Part shown: positions 42,965 to 52,516 of the stretch, in pieces
Layout: every line of letters begins with the position of its first letter
How positions within the stretch are numbered: position 1 is the first letter of the stretch
NCBI GenBank assembly: GCA_943371535.1
Contig: CALRVE020000014.1
Location: forward strand, 7,785-71,784
Origin: UBA1930 sp943371535
GTDB lineage: Bacteria; Bacteroidota; Bacteroidia; Chitinophagales; Chitinophagaceae
Length of the DNA stretch: 64,000 bases
Direction of reading: 5' to 3'
Made by a program: the position numbers and the translations under genes
The notes under the pieces: model-generated
What the model was told of the DNA's origin: nothing
The model's database searches: none
Seen by the model: the letters and a program-made list of their open reading frames with translations, nothing else

Positions 42965-44074
42965 TTATTCAAAAGCGTTCTTGGTAATAAATCCATTATC
43001 TTTTAAAAATCTTTCTTTTTCAAAGATGATGATATCACTAGCTACCATTTCTTTTACCATTTCGGCTAAAGTGTATTTTGGTTTCCAACCCAATTTTGTA
43101 TTGGCTTTGGTTGGGTCGCCAATTAATAAATCTACTTCTGTTGGGCGATAATATCTTGGATCTACTTTTACCACTACCTTACCAATTTCTACATTGAATT
43201 TGCCAGAATTGGCAACTACAAAACCTTCTTCATTTTCTGCTTCGCCTCTAAAACCAAGCTCTACGCCAATTTCAGCAAAAGCCATTCTAACAAAATCTCT
43301 AATTTCGGTAGTTATGCCTGTTGCTAAAACAAAGTCTTCTGGCTTTTCTTGTTGCAAAATCAACCACATACCTTCAATATAATCTTTGGCATGCCCCCAA
43401 TCTCTCTTAGCATTCATGTTGCCTAAATACAAGGTTTCTTGAAAACCTAAAGCAATTTTTGCTACGGCTCTAGTAATTTTTCTGGTAACAAAAGTTTCTC
43501 CCCTATTAGGCGATTCATGGTTAAATAAAATACCATTACAAGCATACATACCGTAGGCTTCACGATAATTTACGGTAATCCAAAAAGCATACATTTTTGC
43601 TACTGCATAAGGACTACGAGGATAAAAAGGTGTGGTTTCACTTTGTGGCACAGCTTGTACCAAACCATATAATTCTGAAGTTGATGCTTGATAAATTTTA
43701 GTTTTTTGAACCAAGCCTAATAAACGAACAGCTTCTAAAATTCTTAAGGTTCCAATACCATCGGCATTGGCCGTATATTCTGGTGTTTCAAAACTTACAT
43801 GTACATGGCTCATTGCAGCCAAGTTGTAAATTTCATCGGGTTGAACTTCTTGAATAATTCTAATTAAATTAGTACTGTCTGTTAAATCGCCATAATGTAA
43901 GGTCATGTGGCGATGTGGAACTTGTGGATCTTCATAAAAATGATCTATTCTACCTGTATTAAACAAAGAACTTCTTCTTTTAATACCATGTACTTCATAC
44001 CCCTTTTTCAATAAAAATTCGGCCAAGTATGCTCCATCTTGACCGGTAATTCCAGTGATTAATGCTTTTTTCAT
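42965..44074 (-). CDS. gmd: GDP-mannose 4,6-dehydratase
   Basis: 369 residues, with KALITGITGQDGAYLAEFLL at the N-terminus, KIYQASTSELYGLVQAVPQS and RSPYAVAKMYAFWITVNYRE (Tyr-x3-Lys), then FNHESPNRGETFVTRKITRA. It makes GDP-4-keto-6-deoxymannose, which fcl turns into GDP-fucose. The GDP-mannose supply genes (manB, manC) are not in the window. Confidence 0.96.
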   Translation of the reverse strand: MKKALITGITGQDGAYLAEFLLKKGYEVHGIKRRSSLFNTGRIDHFYEDPQVPHRHMTLHYGDLTDSTNLIRIIQEVQPDEIYNLAAMSHVHVSFETPEYTANADGIGTLRILEAVRLLGLVQKTKIYQASTSELYGLVQAVPQSETTPFYPRSPYAVAKMYAFWITVNYREAYGMYACNGILFNHESPNRGETFVTRKITRAVAKIALGFQETLYLGNMNAKRDWGHAKDYIEGMWLILQQEKPEDFVLATGITTEIRDFVRMAFAEIGVELGFRGEAENEEGFVVANSGKFNVEIGKVVVKVDPRYYRPTEVDLLIGDPTKANTKLGWKPKYTLAEMVKEMVASDIIIFEKERFLKDNGFITKNAFE

Positions 44075-44083
44075 AAATGTTAG

Positions 44084-45052
44084 CTACTGATTTTCTACAA
44101 TACTTTTTATAGTAATTTCTAACCCTTCGGCCAACGTTTTTTTGGGGGTATAATTCGTTGTTTGTATAGTTACCGAAGAAAATTGTGTGGTTGCACAAAA
44201 CTTTTTAACTCTTACCGCACTGATAGAGAATTTCTTTTTTGTAATTTTTGAAACCATGTCTAAAAAAATACCACCTGAATATCCAATAAAATAAGGTATT
44301 TTAATAGGAATAATTTTTTTACCCAATGCTTCTTCTGCATGATGTACTAATTCTTTGGTAGCTAAATCGGGTTTATCAATATAATTAAATAAATGATAGC
44401 CTTTAAATTTTTTATCTATACAATGGCTAATAAATCCTGCTACATTCTCTACATAAGCCATTGATTTTTTATTTTTTCCTCTGCCTACCATTACAAACTT
44501 ACCACTAGCAATTTGTTTGAGTAAGTTGTACACATTGCCTTTATTACCAGGACCAAAAGTTACTGTTGGACGAACAATGATTAATGATTTACCATTTCTA
44601 TCATTATCGAACCAACGTCTTAATACTTTCTCTGCTTCTAATTTGCTTTTGCCATAATGATTAAAAGGATCTACACCTGATAATTCATCAGGATCTTTTT
44701 TATTCAGTCCATATACAGATACAGAACTAGTGAAAATAATATGCTCTAAATGCTTTTCGGCCATTACTTTCAGTACGTTATGTGCCCCTTCTACATTTAC
44801 ATCGTAATACAAAGAAGTTGGAGAAACATCGTCTCTATGTTCAGCAGCTAGTAAAACAATATAATCTGTTTTATCGGGAATTGCAGCTTTCAATGCTTCA
44901 TAATCCCTAACATCTGCAATGACAGTAGTTACGTTACCGTGGGGTTGAATCGGCAGTTGTTTGTCGATATTTGTAACAGTATGATGGGTAGCAATAGAAT
45001 TGATTAAGTGAGAACCAATAAATCCTGAGCCTCCGATTACACAAACATTCAT
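44084..45052 (-). CDS. NAD-dependent epimerase/dehydratase
   Basis: 322 residues from ATG 45052; an earlier ATG at 45112 would add 20 residues without the Rossmann start. The chain begins MNVCVIGGSGFIGSHLINSI and contains TSSVSVYGLNKKDPDE and NHYGKSKLEAEKVLRRWF. The final sugar it makes is not clear; it could act on a UDP- or GDP-hexose. It follows the nucleotidyltransferase gene and precedes gmd. Confidence 0.8.
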   Translation of the reverse strand: MNVCVIGGSGFIGSHLINSIATHHTVTNIDKQLPIQPHGNVTTVIADVRDYEALKAAIPDKTDYIVLLAAEHRDDVSPTSLYYDVNVEGAHNVLKVMAEKHLEHIIFTSSVSVYGLNKKDPDELSGVDPFNHYGKSKLEAEKVLRRWFDNDRNGKSLIIVRPTVTFGPGNKGNVYNLLKQIASGKFVMVGRGKNKKSMAYVENVAGFISHCIDKKFKGYHLFNYIDKPDLATKELVHHAEEALGKKIIPIKIPYFIGYSGGIFLDMVSKITKKKFSISAVRVKKFCATTQFSSVTIQTTNYTPKKTLAEGLEITIKSIVENQ

Positions 45053-45125
45053 GTAGGTTTCTTCTATTTTGGCGAGCAAGTTAAGGAAATGAGGTATATA
45101 AAAATCAAACAATGTACAGAATGCA

Positions 45126-45854
45126 CTATTCGTTTTGAAAATGCTTCATTGAATTGGAGAAATTGGCAAATACTTGTTGAGCAATTGCAAAATCTTCAGG
45201 TATACCAATATCTATAAAATAGCCATCGGCAATAAAGCCTTTAATAATCATTTTTTGAAGATTGGGTGCTAAAAAATCTTTTTCATAACCAAATACTGCT
45301 GGTAAGGAAGCGGTTGCTTGTAAAAAATAAGCTTTCTTAAAAATCAAATACCCCCCATTAATAAAACCTTCTTGGGTAAAAGTTTTTTCTTTAAATGAAA
45401 CGATGTTTTGTTGCTCATTCAATTCAACAGTTCCATAACGATCAAAATTATTCATAATTTTAAGAGACACTGTACAATGTGCATGTGCTGCTTTATGAAA
45501 CTGCATCATTGCTTTTAAATTAACGTCAAAAAAAGTATCGGCATTTACAATCAATATATCTTCATCGGTTGCCAATTCTATAGCTTTTTTTATTCCTCCC
45601 CCAGTACCTAAAGGAGTGGTTTCTATAGTATATTGATAAGAAAGATGTGGATATTGTTCTTGCAAAAAATTGAGTACTTGATTGCTTAAATAACCCAACG
45701 AAAAAATAAAATCAGTAACGCCTTGTTGTTGTAAGAAGTGAATTAAATAGTCTAAAAAGGGCTTATTGGCAACCGGAGACAATACTTTTGGCTTATCTGC
45801 CACTACTGATTTTAAACGTGTTCCAAGTCCGCCGGCTAGAATGATTGCTTGCAT
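45126..45854 (-). CDS. Sugar-phosphate nucleotidyltransferase (HddC/RmlA-like)
   Basis: 242 residues with LAGGLGTRLKSVVADKPKVL at the N-terminus, ETTPLGTGGGIKKAIELATD, DILIVNADTFFD and the C-terminal GYFIDIGIPEDFAIAQQ. This pattern is closest to D-glycero-D-manno-heptose 1-phosphate guanylyltransferase and mannose-1-phosphate guanylyltransferases. It activates a sugar for the polymer; the sugar is undetermined. Confidence 0.82.
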   Translation of the reverse strand: MQAIILAGGLGTRLKSVVADKPKVLSPVANKPFLDYLIHFLQQQGVTDFIFSLGYLSNQVLNFLQEQYPHLSYQYTIETTPLGTGGGIKKAIELATDEDILIVNADTFFDVNLKAMMQFHKAAHAHCTVSLKIMNNFDRYGTVELNEQQNIVSFKEKTFTQEGFINGGYLIFKKAYFLQATASLPAVFGYEKDFLAPNLQKMIIKGFIADGYFIDIGIPEDFAIAQQVFANFSNSMKHFQNE

Positions 45855-46008
45855 ATAAATGTTCTGTGCTAATAAAATACCTATTCAACCTTATAAATAA
45901 CTATAAAATTTCTACTTTCTTTAATCATTTCATTTGGATAAGAATTAACAAGTAGATTTAGTGAAAATTAATTTACTTATTTATTCTTTATTGCGATTAT
46001 TTTACGCA

Positions 46009-47055
46009 TTATAAACTATTATACAAATCGATATAGCAACTTTTATGTTTTTCCAAATTAAATTGATCATTATAATGCCTCAATGAGTTGTCCATATAAA
46101 ACGCATAATTAGAAATAATAGTTTGTAATGCGGTCTCTATATCTTTTGAATTGTTATTTACCAAAACACCATTATTATTAATTAACTCAGCACAACCGCC
46201 AACATTACTTAATATCAAAGGTAAACCAGCACTCATTGCTTCTATTGCAGAAATGGGTAACCCTTCACTATCAGAAATAAGTATAAATACATCATACTCA
46301 TTAAAAGCTGAAAATGATGGAATTTCTCCCATCAACGAAATACTAGTAACTTTTTTCTCAGATATATAATCACTCCAATATTGAAAGTCTGGTCCATTAC
46401 CTGCAATAAACAAAGTTGCAAAATTAATTTTACTGAATGCCTCAACTAACAAATCAATTCTTTTAGGATGTGCAAACCTTGCAAGCGTAAGCACTTTAAC
46501 ATTATTGCCCGATATGCATTTTTTTTCTCGTTGTATAAATAATGGTAATGTAGCGTTCTTTACTACTAATAATTTTGATGCTGGTATGCCAATTATATTT
46601 TTTGCAATTTCATAATCACTTTTACTTACACATATTACTTTTGAAGAAATAAATGCAAGTAGCTTTTCTACAAAGTTTAATATAAAACTAAACCTACCTC
46701 CGTTATACACTGAACTCCAACCATGAGAATAATAGCAAGATTTTGTATTGGCAAAAAAGGCACCCAATCTACCATAAAAGCCAGCATTGGCTGAATTTGT
46801 TATTACTAAATCAATCTTATTTTGTTGAATAAACTTTGTAAGCTTCCATAAAAAAACAATAGATGTTTTACCTTCTATTTCAGTACTTAAAAAAGTATCT
46901 TTTACATGCCCTTTAGTTTGTGTTGTGAGCCAGCCCACTTTATTGGTGCACAAATACACATTAAATTCATTTGAACAAATATTTATTTGTTCTTGAACAA
47001 ACTTTTGTGCTCCACCAACCTCACTTTTTGTAATGATGAATAATATATTTTTCAT
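46009..47055 (-). CDS. Glycosyltransferase, family 4 (GT-B)
   Basis: 348 residues. ILFIITKSEVGGAQKFVQEQ opens the first domain and YDVFILISDSEGLPISAIEA the donor-binding domain, with MSAGLPLILSNVGGCAEL following. It overlaps the next upstream gene by one base. Its codon and base use look more A/T-rich than the flanking sugar-nucleotide genes. The sugar transferred is unknown. Confidence 0.84.
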   Translation of the reverse strand: MKNILFIITKSEVGGAQKFVQEQINICSNEFNVYLCTNKVGWLTTQTKGHVKDTFLSTEIEGKTSIVFLWKLTKFIQQNKIDLVITNSANAGFYGRLGAFFANTKSCYYSHGWSSVYNGGRFSFILNFVEKLLAFISSKVICVSKSDYEIAKNIIGIPASKLLVVKNATLPLFIQREKKCISGNNVKVLTLARFAHPKRIDLLVEAFSKINFATLFIAGNGPDFQYWSDYISEKKVTSISLMGEIPSFSAFNEYDVFILISDSEGLPISAIEAMSAGLPLILSNVGGCAELINNNGVLVNNNSKDIETALQTIISNYAFYMDNSLRHYNDQFNLEKHKSCYIDLYNSL

Positions 47056-48149
47056 TAATTCTTTGAATTGTGTAGCAGAAGTTTCTTAAATGCACCAATA
47101 TAAACAGCGTAGTTTTTTTCAACTGAATAATATTCTTCTACTATTTGTTTATTTTTTGAGCCAACTTCTTTTTTGAAATACGTTTTGTTTGAAATCATTT
47201 GCTCGAAAGCGTTAATCCACTCTTCATTGGTTGTGGCAAATAAATTTTTATTGTCTCTGTTAATTTTAATATTAGCAGGTAATGGAGTTGAAATGGTGGG
47301 TACACCACACGCCATGTATTGTATAAGCTTAAAACCACACTTTCCTAAATTAAAGTGGTTGTTGAGCAAAGGCATAATGCCTACAGAAAAATTACTGATC
47401 GTTTGTACTTCGGTATCTTTATTCCATTGGATATATTCATAATTTACACCTTCTAAAAGATATAAAAGCTTTGGATTAAAGCCTACTAATTGCAATTTAA
47501 TTGTATGCTTTTTTTGCAACTCAATAAACACCTCCCTCAAGGGTAAAACATTTACACTAGTATTTTTAGAGCCTAACCAACCTATGACAAATTCTTCACT
47601 AATATTTGGTTCCCTTGAATTTTCCTCATATTTTTTAAAACGAATACTCGTAGGTATTTCAACAACATTATTATTATAGTTCAATAGTGTTGATGTTAAA
47701 TAAGGACTACCTGTTATTAATAAATCGGCTTTTTTAACCAACTCATAAATTTTATTACCAAGTAAATGATTAACCAATTTATTGCCAAGTTTATCATAAG
47801 TATGAAAAGTTGCATCATCGTAATCAATGACTATATTTTTTTTTCCGAATAATGTCAACTTCTCTAAGAATAATGGAGCGTAAGGAAATAGTTCATATTC
47901 TATAAATAAGATGTCGTATTTCTCCAAGAATAGTAATTGAAAAAAACGTTTTATATATCTAGGCATTAAAATAAACCAGTTTTTTTTGCCTTTTCCATAT
48001 AAATCTAAAATGTACTGCGTTGGAAAAAGTGGCTTAATAATTACTTCAAAACCATTATTTTCTAACCATTCTTTATATTGATAGCTTCTGTATCTACTAC
48101 TTGGACCTGCATCTGTATACTTGGTGAAGTATACTATTTTTGATTTCAT
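47055..48149 (-). CDS. Glycosyltransferase, GT-B type
   Basis: 364 residues. The N-terminus KIVYFTKYTDAGPSSRYRSY is unlike most GT4 enzymes, but the C-terminal CGFKLIQYMACGVPTISTPL and the fold pattern with IGWLGSKNTSVNVLPLREVF are those of GT1/GT4-type transferases. It overlaps both neighbours by one base (translation coupling), so it is part of the same assembly unit. The function beyond glycosyl transfer is unknown. Confidence 0.78.
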   Translation of the reverse strand: MKSKIVYFTKYTDAGPSSRYRSYQYKEWLENNGFEVIIKPLFPTQYILDLYGKGKKNWFILMPRYIKRFFQLLFLEKYDILFIEYELFPYAPLFLEKLTLFGKKNIVIDYDDATFHTYDKLGNKLVNHLLGNKIYELVKKADLLITGSPYLTSTLLNYNNNVVEIPTSIRFKKYEENSREPNISEEFVIGWLGSKNTSVNVLPLREVFIELQKKHTIKLQLVGFNPKLLYLLEGVNYEYIQWNKDTEVQTISNFSVGIMPLLNNHFNLGKCGFKLIQYMACGVPTISTPLPANIKINRDNKNLFATTNEEWINAFEQMISNKTYFKKEVGSKNKQIVEEYYSVEKNYAVYIGAFKKLLLHNSKN

Positions 48150-49066
48150 TAAATAATTCCTTTAATTAAATATTTATAAAACTTAATATAGCCAATTATA
48201 CACTCCTTAACTTGTAAAAAACTTCTATTAATAATCAATGAAAACAGTATACGTACAATTGGACTTATAAAAATAAGAACAAAAGTGGCGATATAGAAAC
48301 TCAAAAAATCAAAATGTTTTTGAATAAAAATATATTTAGCATGTAGAGAATAGTATAACCTTAATGCTTTTACCTGTTGAGAAACACCACCCCCTTTATG
48401 ATAAATTACATTTTCTCTATCGTAATAAATTTTATATCCTGCATTAGTTATTCTTAATGATAAATCTAAGTCTTCCATATACACAAAATACTTATCATCC
48501 ATAAAACCAACCTCGTCAATTACACTTGTTTTTATTAAATAAAAAGAACCCATAACATGAGGAACGACTTTAGATGATTCATGATTCCAATCATATTGAA
48601 TAAAGCCATTTTTGAAAATTTTGCTATTCAGTTTATACAATCCAAGAATATCATTGAAAAAAGTAAATAAGTTCGGATATCTACCACAAGTTTTCATTAT
48701 AACGCCTGTATCATCAACTTGTGCAGCACCATATACAGCATAATCATTCTTACTAATACAATCAATAGCTTTTTGTATGGTTTTATACTCAATCTTTGTA
48801 TCAGGATTCAATAATAAAATAAAATCACCAAAACAATATTTTAATGCTTCATTACAAGCTTTTCCAAAGCCGAGATTTTGATTTATATAATAGATGTTAA
48901 TTTTCTCATGAGAAGGTAGAGTTTTACAAGAAAAATCACTAGAATCATTATCAACTACATGTATCCTATAATTATCATATTTACTTTGTAAAACAGAGTT
49001 AACGCAATTATGAAGCATTTTACCACCATTCCAATTCACAATAACTATGTCAATCATTAAATCCAT
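48149..49066 (-). CDS. Glycosyltransferase, family 2 (rhamnosyltransferase-like)
   Basis: 305 residues (ATG 49066 or 49057). The GT-A core is readable: DIVIVNWNGGKMLHNCVNSV, HVVDNDSSDFSC, DFILLLNPDTKIEY and FVYMEDLDLSLRITNAGYKI. A C-terminal hydrophobic segment suggests membrane association. It resembles dTDP-rhamnosyl transferases, which would fit the rfb genes, but the donor is only inferred. Confidence 0.84.
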   Translation of the reverse strand: MDLMIDIVIVNWNGGKMLHNCVNSVLQSKYDNYRIHVVDNDSSDFSCKTLPSHEKINIYYINQNLGFGKACNEALKYCFGDFILLLNPDTKIEYKTIQKAIDCISKNDYAVYGAAQVDDTGVIMKTCGRYPNLFTFFNDILGLYKLNSKIFKNGFIQYDWNHESSKVVPHVMGSFYLIKTSVIDEVGFMDDKYFVYMEDLDLSLRITNAGYKIYYDRENVIYHKGGGVSQQVKALRLYYSLHAKYIFIQKHFDFLSFYIATFVLIFISPIVRILFSLIINRSFLQVKECIIGYIKFYKYLIKGII

Positions 49067-49091
49067 TTATAAACTAATGTGTATACTTTAA

Positions 49092-50198
49092 TTAAAATAT
49101 GAGTTCATATGGCTCAACAAGCTTTACTAAATGAAGCATATTTACCATTAAAAGAAGGCAATATAAAACAATACCAATATAAGCAAGTAGTTTATACCGT
49201 GTAGTATAAATAAGCCAGGTTGTAGTGATTACAGATACAATACCAAAAAACTCATATAACCTGAAGGCTATAACAGCAATAGATGAAAATAAACCAAAAC
49301 AAATAAAACTAATTAGTTGAATCTTTAGCAATAGATTTCCGTATTTATTATTGCTAGCTATTTTTTTATGATTGATGAATAGCCATATTGTTATTACTAA
49401 ATTAAGTAAGTAAGGCACATTAAATGCATTTAGTTCATTTTCGCTTTGTTTTAGAGATTTTAGTGTAAGCAATAATTTATCAGTAAATGGTAATTTAAGC
49501 ATAAATAAAAAATCACCTATAACATTCACCTGAAAAAGAACAAGAGAAAAGGAAACCGCTAGAATACTTAAATTCAAGAATAAATTAAATCTTTCCCTAT
49601 TTAAAAACAAAATAAGAAACGATAATACCCCTGTATATTGAAAACAAAATGATGCAATAACTATTAAGATATAATTAATGTAATTTTTATTGTAATAATG
49701 ATATACTGCAAAAAATAAACAACCGGCAGCAATACAAATGCGTATTTGAGTCATGCCATGTAAAAAGAAAAAAAAGCTGAAATACACAAGTATTCCTAAC
49801 CCATGGTTGGACAACTTTTTTATACCAAGCAGATTTATAGAAATACCAATTACTGCAAAAAAAACAAATAAAGAAATCTCATAAAATGGAATATCAATAA
49901 ATTTAAACAAAGAGGGTATCAAATAATAAAAAGGCTCTAGATTACTCCATTGAGAATAATCAAAAAAATATGCAAGTGGCTCACTTACTATAGAAAAAGA
50001 CCTTTGATATACAGCGTAATCTTTATCTAAGCTAGAACCTCTAAATCCGGCTACAAGTATTAAAACAATTATTACCAAACTATAACAATTGGCTAAAGAA
50101 ATTAACTTAGCCTTTTTCAAGTACAGTAAAAAACAAATACCACAGAAAAGAATGTAATAAACTAAAAAGCCTAATAAATATGTAGTATCAAATAACAA
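49092..50198 (-). CDS. EpsG-family polysaccharide polymerase (Wzy-type)
   Basis: 368 residues, about ten membrane segments. The EpsG signature is GFRGSSLDKDYAVYQRSF near residues 50-70, with the Arg and Asp expected in the family, followed by SNLEPFYYLIPSLFKF. EpsG-like proteins polymerise repeat units outside the inner membrane. It lies between the GT2 gene and the flippase. It is one of two polymerase candidates in the locus. Confidence 0.8.
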   Translation of the reverse strand: MLFDTTYLLGFLVYYILFCGICFLLYLKKAKLISLANCYSLVIIVLILVAGFRGSSLDKDYAVYQRSFSIVSEPLAYFFDYSQWSNLEPFYYLIPSLFKFIDIPFYEISLFVFFAVIGISINLLGIKKLSNHGLGILVYFSFFFFLHGMTQIRICIAAGCLFFAVYHYYNKNYINYILIVIASFCFQYTGVLSFLILFLNRERFNLFLNLSILAVSFSLVLFQVNVIGDFLFMLKLPFTDKLLLTLKSLKQSENELNAFNVPYLLNLVITIWLFINHKKIASNNKYGNLLLKIQLISFICFGLFSSIAVIAFRLYEFFGIVSVITTTWLIYTTRYKLLAYIGIVLYCLLLMVNMLHLVKLVEPYELIF

Positions 50199-50212
50199 TG
50201 TAAAAAAGGTAT

Positions 50213-51439
50213 TTAGTAGGTAATTTTTTTGGAATGATAGTAAATAAAAATTATATACACAACTGATCCAATTATTGTTGTAACAGCTGGCACAATTAAC
50301 GAAGAGGTTAATTTAATAAATGTAAAATTTAGGCATACATTTATTAGTAAGGAAATAAAAACTGCAACTGCCATTTGTTTTGTTTTTTGCTCCAACTCTA
50401 GTGGCTTATGAAGAAGCATTGCTAATTGCCATAAGCAAACTCCTATAAAAATCAATACAGCTATAAGAGTCAATTGAGAGATTGCTTGATTTTCAAAAAT
50501 TAAATTAAATAGATAATTACCCAAAAATAGTAAAAACAAAAATCCAATTCCAATTAGTGCTATTTCATACCATACAAGTTTATGAATTTTTTTATACGCC
50601 TCAGCTCGTTTACCACTATTATATAAAGCTGCAATCTCAGGATAAAAAGTCATTAATATAGGTGAAAAAACAGCAATTACACCTTTATTAATTATATCGT
50701 AAATAGCTGAGTATGCTCCTGCAGTTTCATGATTAATCAAATAACTAATTAAAAACCTGTCGTTAACCGCTAGTGCAAGAGAGCCAGACAAAAAAAATGC
50801 AATTGGAATACCAAAGCTGAGTAATTGCTTAGCATTGTTTGGCATTGTTGAAATATCAGTACTATCATTTAAGAACTTAGTTTTATACAATAAGATTAAA
50901 GTGGGTAATAAGTATGCCAAGAACATTGCCAACACCAATAAATCGAGCATATTTTTTTTATCATAAATCTTTATAAAAATAAATGCCAAAAACACATTCA
51001 TACCCGTTCTTAACACTTCACAAAACATTATCACTAATGCTTTTCGCAGTGCTTGAAATACCAACAACAAGAAACAATAATAACCAAACACTAAAAAAGT
51101 ACAGAGCAATAAAATAAAAGTAGTTAATGATAGATTGGTAGTAAATAATAACAAAACCAAAAAAAAAACTGAACCTATCATCAAGCTTTTATTAAGTAAT
51201 CTCTTACACACTTTAAATAATTCGGGCTGCTTTGCATTATAAAACCTAATAAAACTTTGCCCCACCCATGCATAGCAAAGCATACAAACTAAACTCAATA
51301 AATTAAACATTAATGAAAAAGAACCGTAAACTTCTTTTCCGTAAAGTTGAACAATTACTGGAATAAGCAAAAAAGATAAGACACCTGATGCAATGATACC
51401 CGTTGCATAAAAAATAAAATTTAATCTATTGGAATTCAA
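50213..51439 (-). CDS. Wzx-type oligosaccharide flippase
   Basis: 408 residues with about twelve membrane segments, as expected for the MATE-like Wzx family: FYATGIIASGVLSFLLIPVI at the start, FGIPIAFFLSGSLALAVNDR FL-type segment mid-chain and a C-terminal pair. It carries lipid-linked repeat units across the inner membrane. It sits directly between the polymerase and the Wzz-like gene. Confidence 0.84.
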   Translation of the reverse strand: MNSNRLNFIFYATGIIASGVLSFLLIPVIVQLYGKEVYGSFSLMFNLLSLVCMLCYAWVGQSFIRFYNAKQPELFKVCKRLLNKSLMIGSVFFLVLLLFTTNLSLTTFILLLCTFLVFGYYCFLLLVFQALRKALVIMFCEVLRTGMNVFLAFIFIKIYDKKNMLDLLVLAMFLAYLLPTLILLYKTKFLNDSTDISTMPNNAKQLLSFGIPIAFFLSGSLALAVNDRFLISYLINHETAGAYSAIYDIINKGVIAVFSPILMTFYPEIAALYNSGKRAEAYKKIHKLVWYEIALIGIGFLFLLFLGNYLFNLIFENQAISQLTLIAVLIFIGVCLWQLAMLLHKPLELEQKTKQMAVAVFISLLINVCLNFTFIKLTSSLIVPAVTTIIGSVVYIIFIYYHSKKITY

Positions 51440-51448
51440 GTGAAAAAA

Positions 51449-52465
51449 TTAAGCCTGATTAATATTTTGCAAAAAAGTTTTATACGTTTTCAAAACAATA
51501 AGCAGCCCTATAGAAAAAATAAAAAATAAAAATGCAGCAAGAGGTGCATAGAAAATAATTTTATAAGTTTTTTTATCCAAGGGAAACTTAGGCTCATCAA
51601 TTACTTGAAAAAGTGGGGTTTCTTTCAATAAAGAATATTTGGCCAATTCTAAATTTTTTAACAGCTCTCCATAACCTGTACCTAAAGCATTTACATCTAT
51701 ACTTTTTTGTTGCTCGGGTACTTTACCTATTTGAAAAGTAGGGTTTAAGTTTAAGGTTACAGCCTCTGCCCTTTTGTACAAAGTACCACCCAAGGCTCTG
51801 TGTATAGAATCTACACGACCTTGTAAAACATCTACATTAGATTTAGTTTTTTTGGTTTTCGTTTCTGTATAAAAAATAGACACCTGATTCAGTAATTCTT
51901 TAGTAAAGTTTAAGCTAAAGTTTTCATCTTTAGACTTCATAGTTATTTCGTAGATATCATATTTCTTATCTGGCTTAGAAATATTTAATAACCCTTTTCC
52001 TAAGAACTCATAAATATCTGTAACAAGGCTATCTCTTAACCTTGATGGTTGATTACTTTGGATTAAAGTACGATTTGCACCACCCAAAGAATCTTTTTTT
52101 AGGATACGCAAAAACTCATCACCATAGCTATAATTAGTTTTAGGATAACGCTGAAACAATGTTCTTTCAATAATATTTCTACTTTTAAATACTTGCTCAA
52201 TATTTTCTCCGCTAAATAAGCCAGACGAACTACCTAAATCAAGCCCAAAAGAGCTTGCTAAACTCATTAGCCCACCACCGGTTTTATTTTCTTCTTGTAA
52301 AGAAAATGTTAGTCTAGCTGTATAAACAGGTTTTTTTAACAAACTATAAGTAACCCCTAAAGCAAAACCAAAAATGGCAAATGAAATGATAAACCACTTT
52401 TTACTTTTTAGATAAAAAAGAAGATTTTTTACTCTCCTCAAATCTATTTCAGTTTTATTTTCCAT
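51449..52465 (-). CDS. Wzz/Wzc-N chain length determinant protein
   Basis: 338 residues. It has one N-terminal membrane segment (about 24-44) after KNLLFYLKSKKWFIISFAIF, a long periplasmic helical part (to about 305) and a C-terminal segment (IIFYAPLAAFLFFIFSIGLL). There is no tyrosine kinase domain, so it is a stand-alone Wzz rather than Wzc. It sets polymer length and bridges to the Wza channel encoded next. Confidence 0.83.
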   Translation of the reverse strand: MENKTEIDLRRVKNLLFYLKSKKWFIISFAIFGFALGVTYSLLKKPVYTARLTFSLQEENKTGGGLMSLASSFGLDLGSSSGLFSGENIEQVFKSRNIIERTLFQRYPKTNYSYGDEFLRILKKDSLGGANRTLIQSNQPSRLRDSLVTDIYEFLGKGLLNISKPDKKYDIYEITMKSKDENFSLNFTKELLNQVSIFYTETKTKKTKSNVDVLQGRVDSIHRALGGTLYKRAEAVTLNLNPTFQIGKVPEQQKSIDVNALGTGYGELLKNLELAKYSLLKETPLFQVIDEPKFPLDKKTYKIIFYAPLAAFLFFIFSIGLLIVLKTYKTFLQNINQA

Positions 52466-52516
52466 AATAACCTCAGCAAATTTTAATCAGTAAAATTTTT
52501 TTTAGCACAAACTGGT

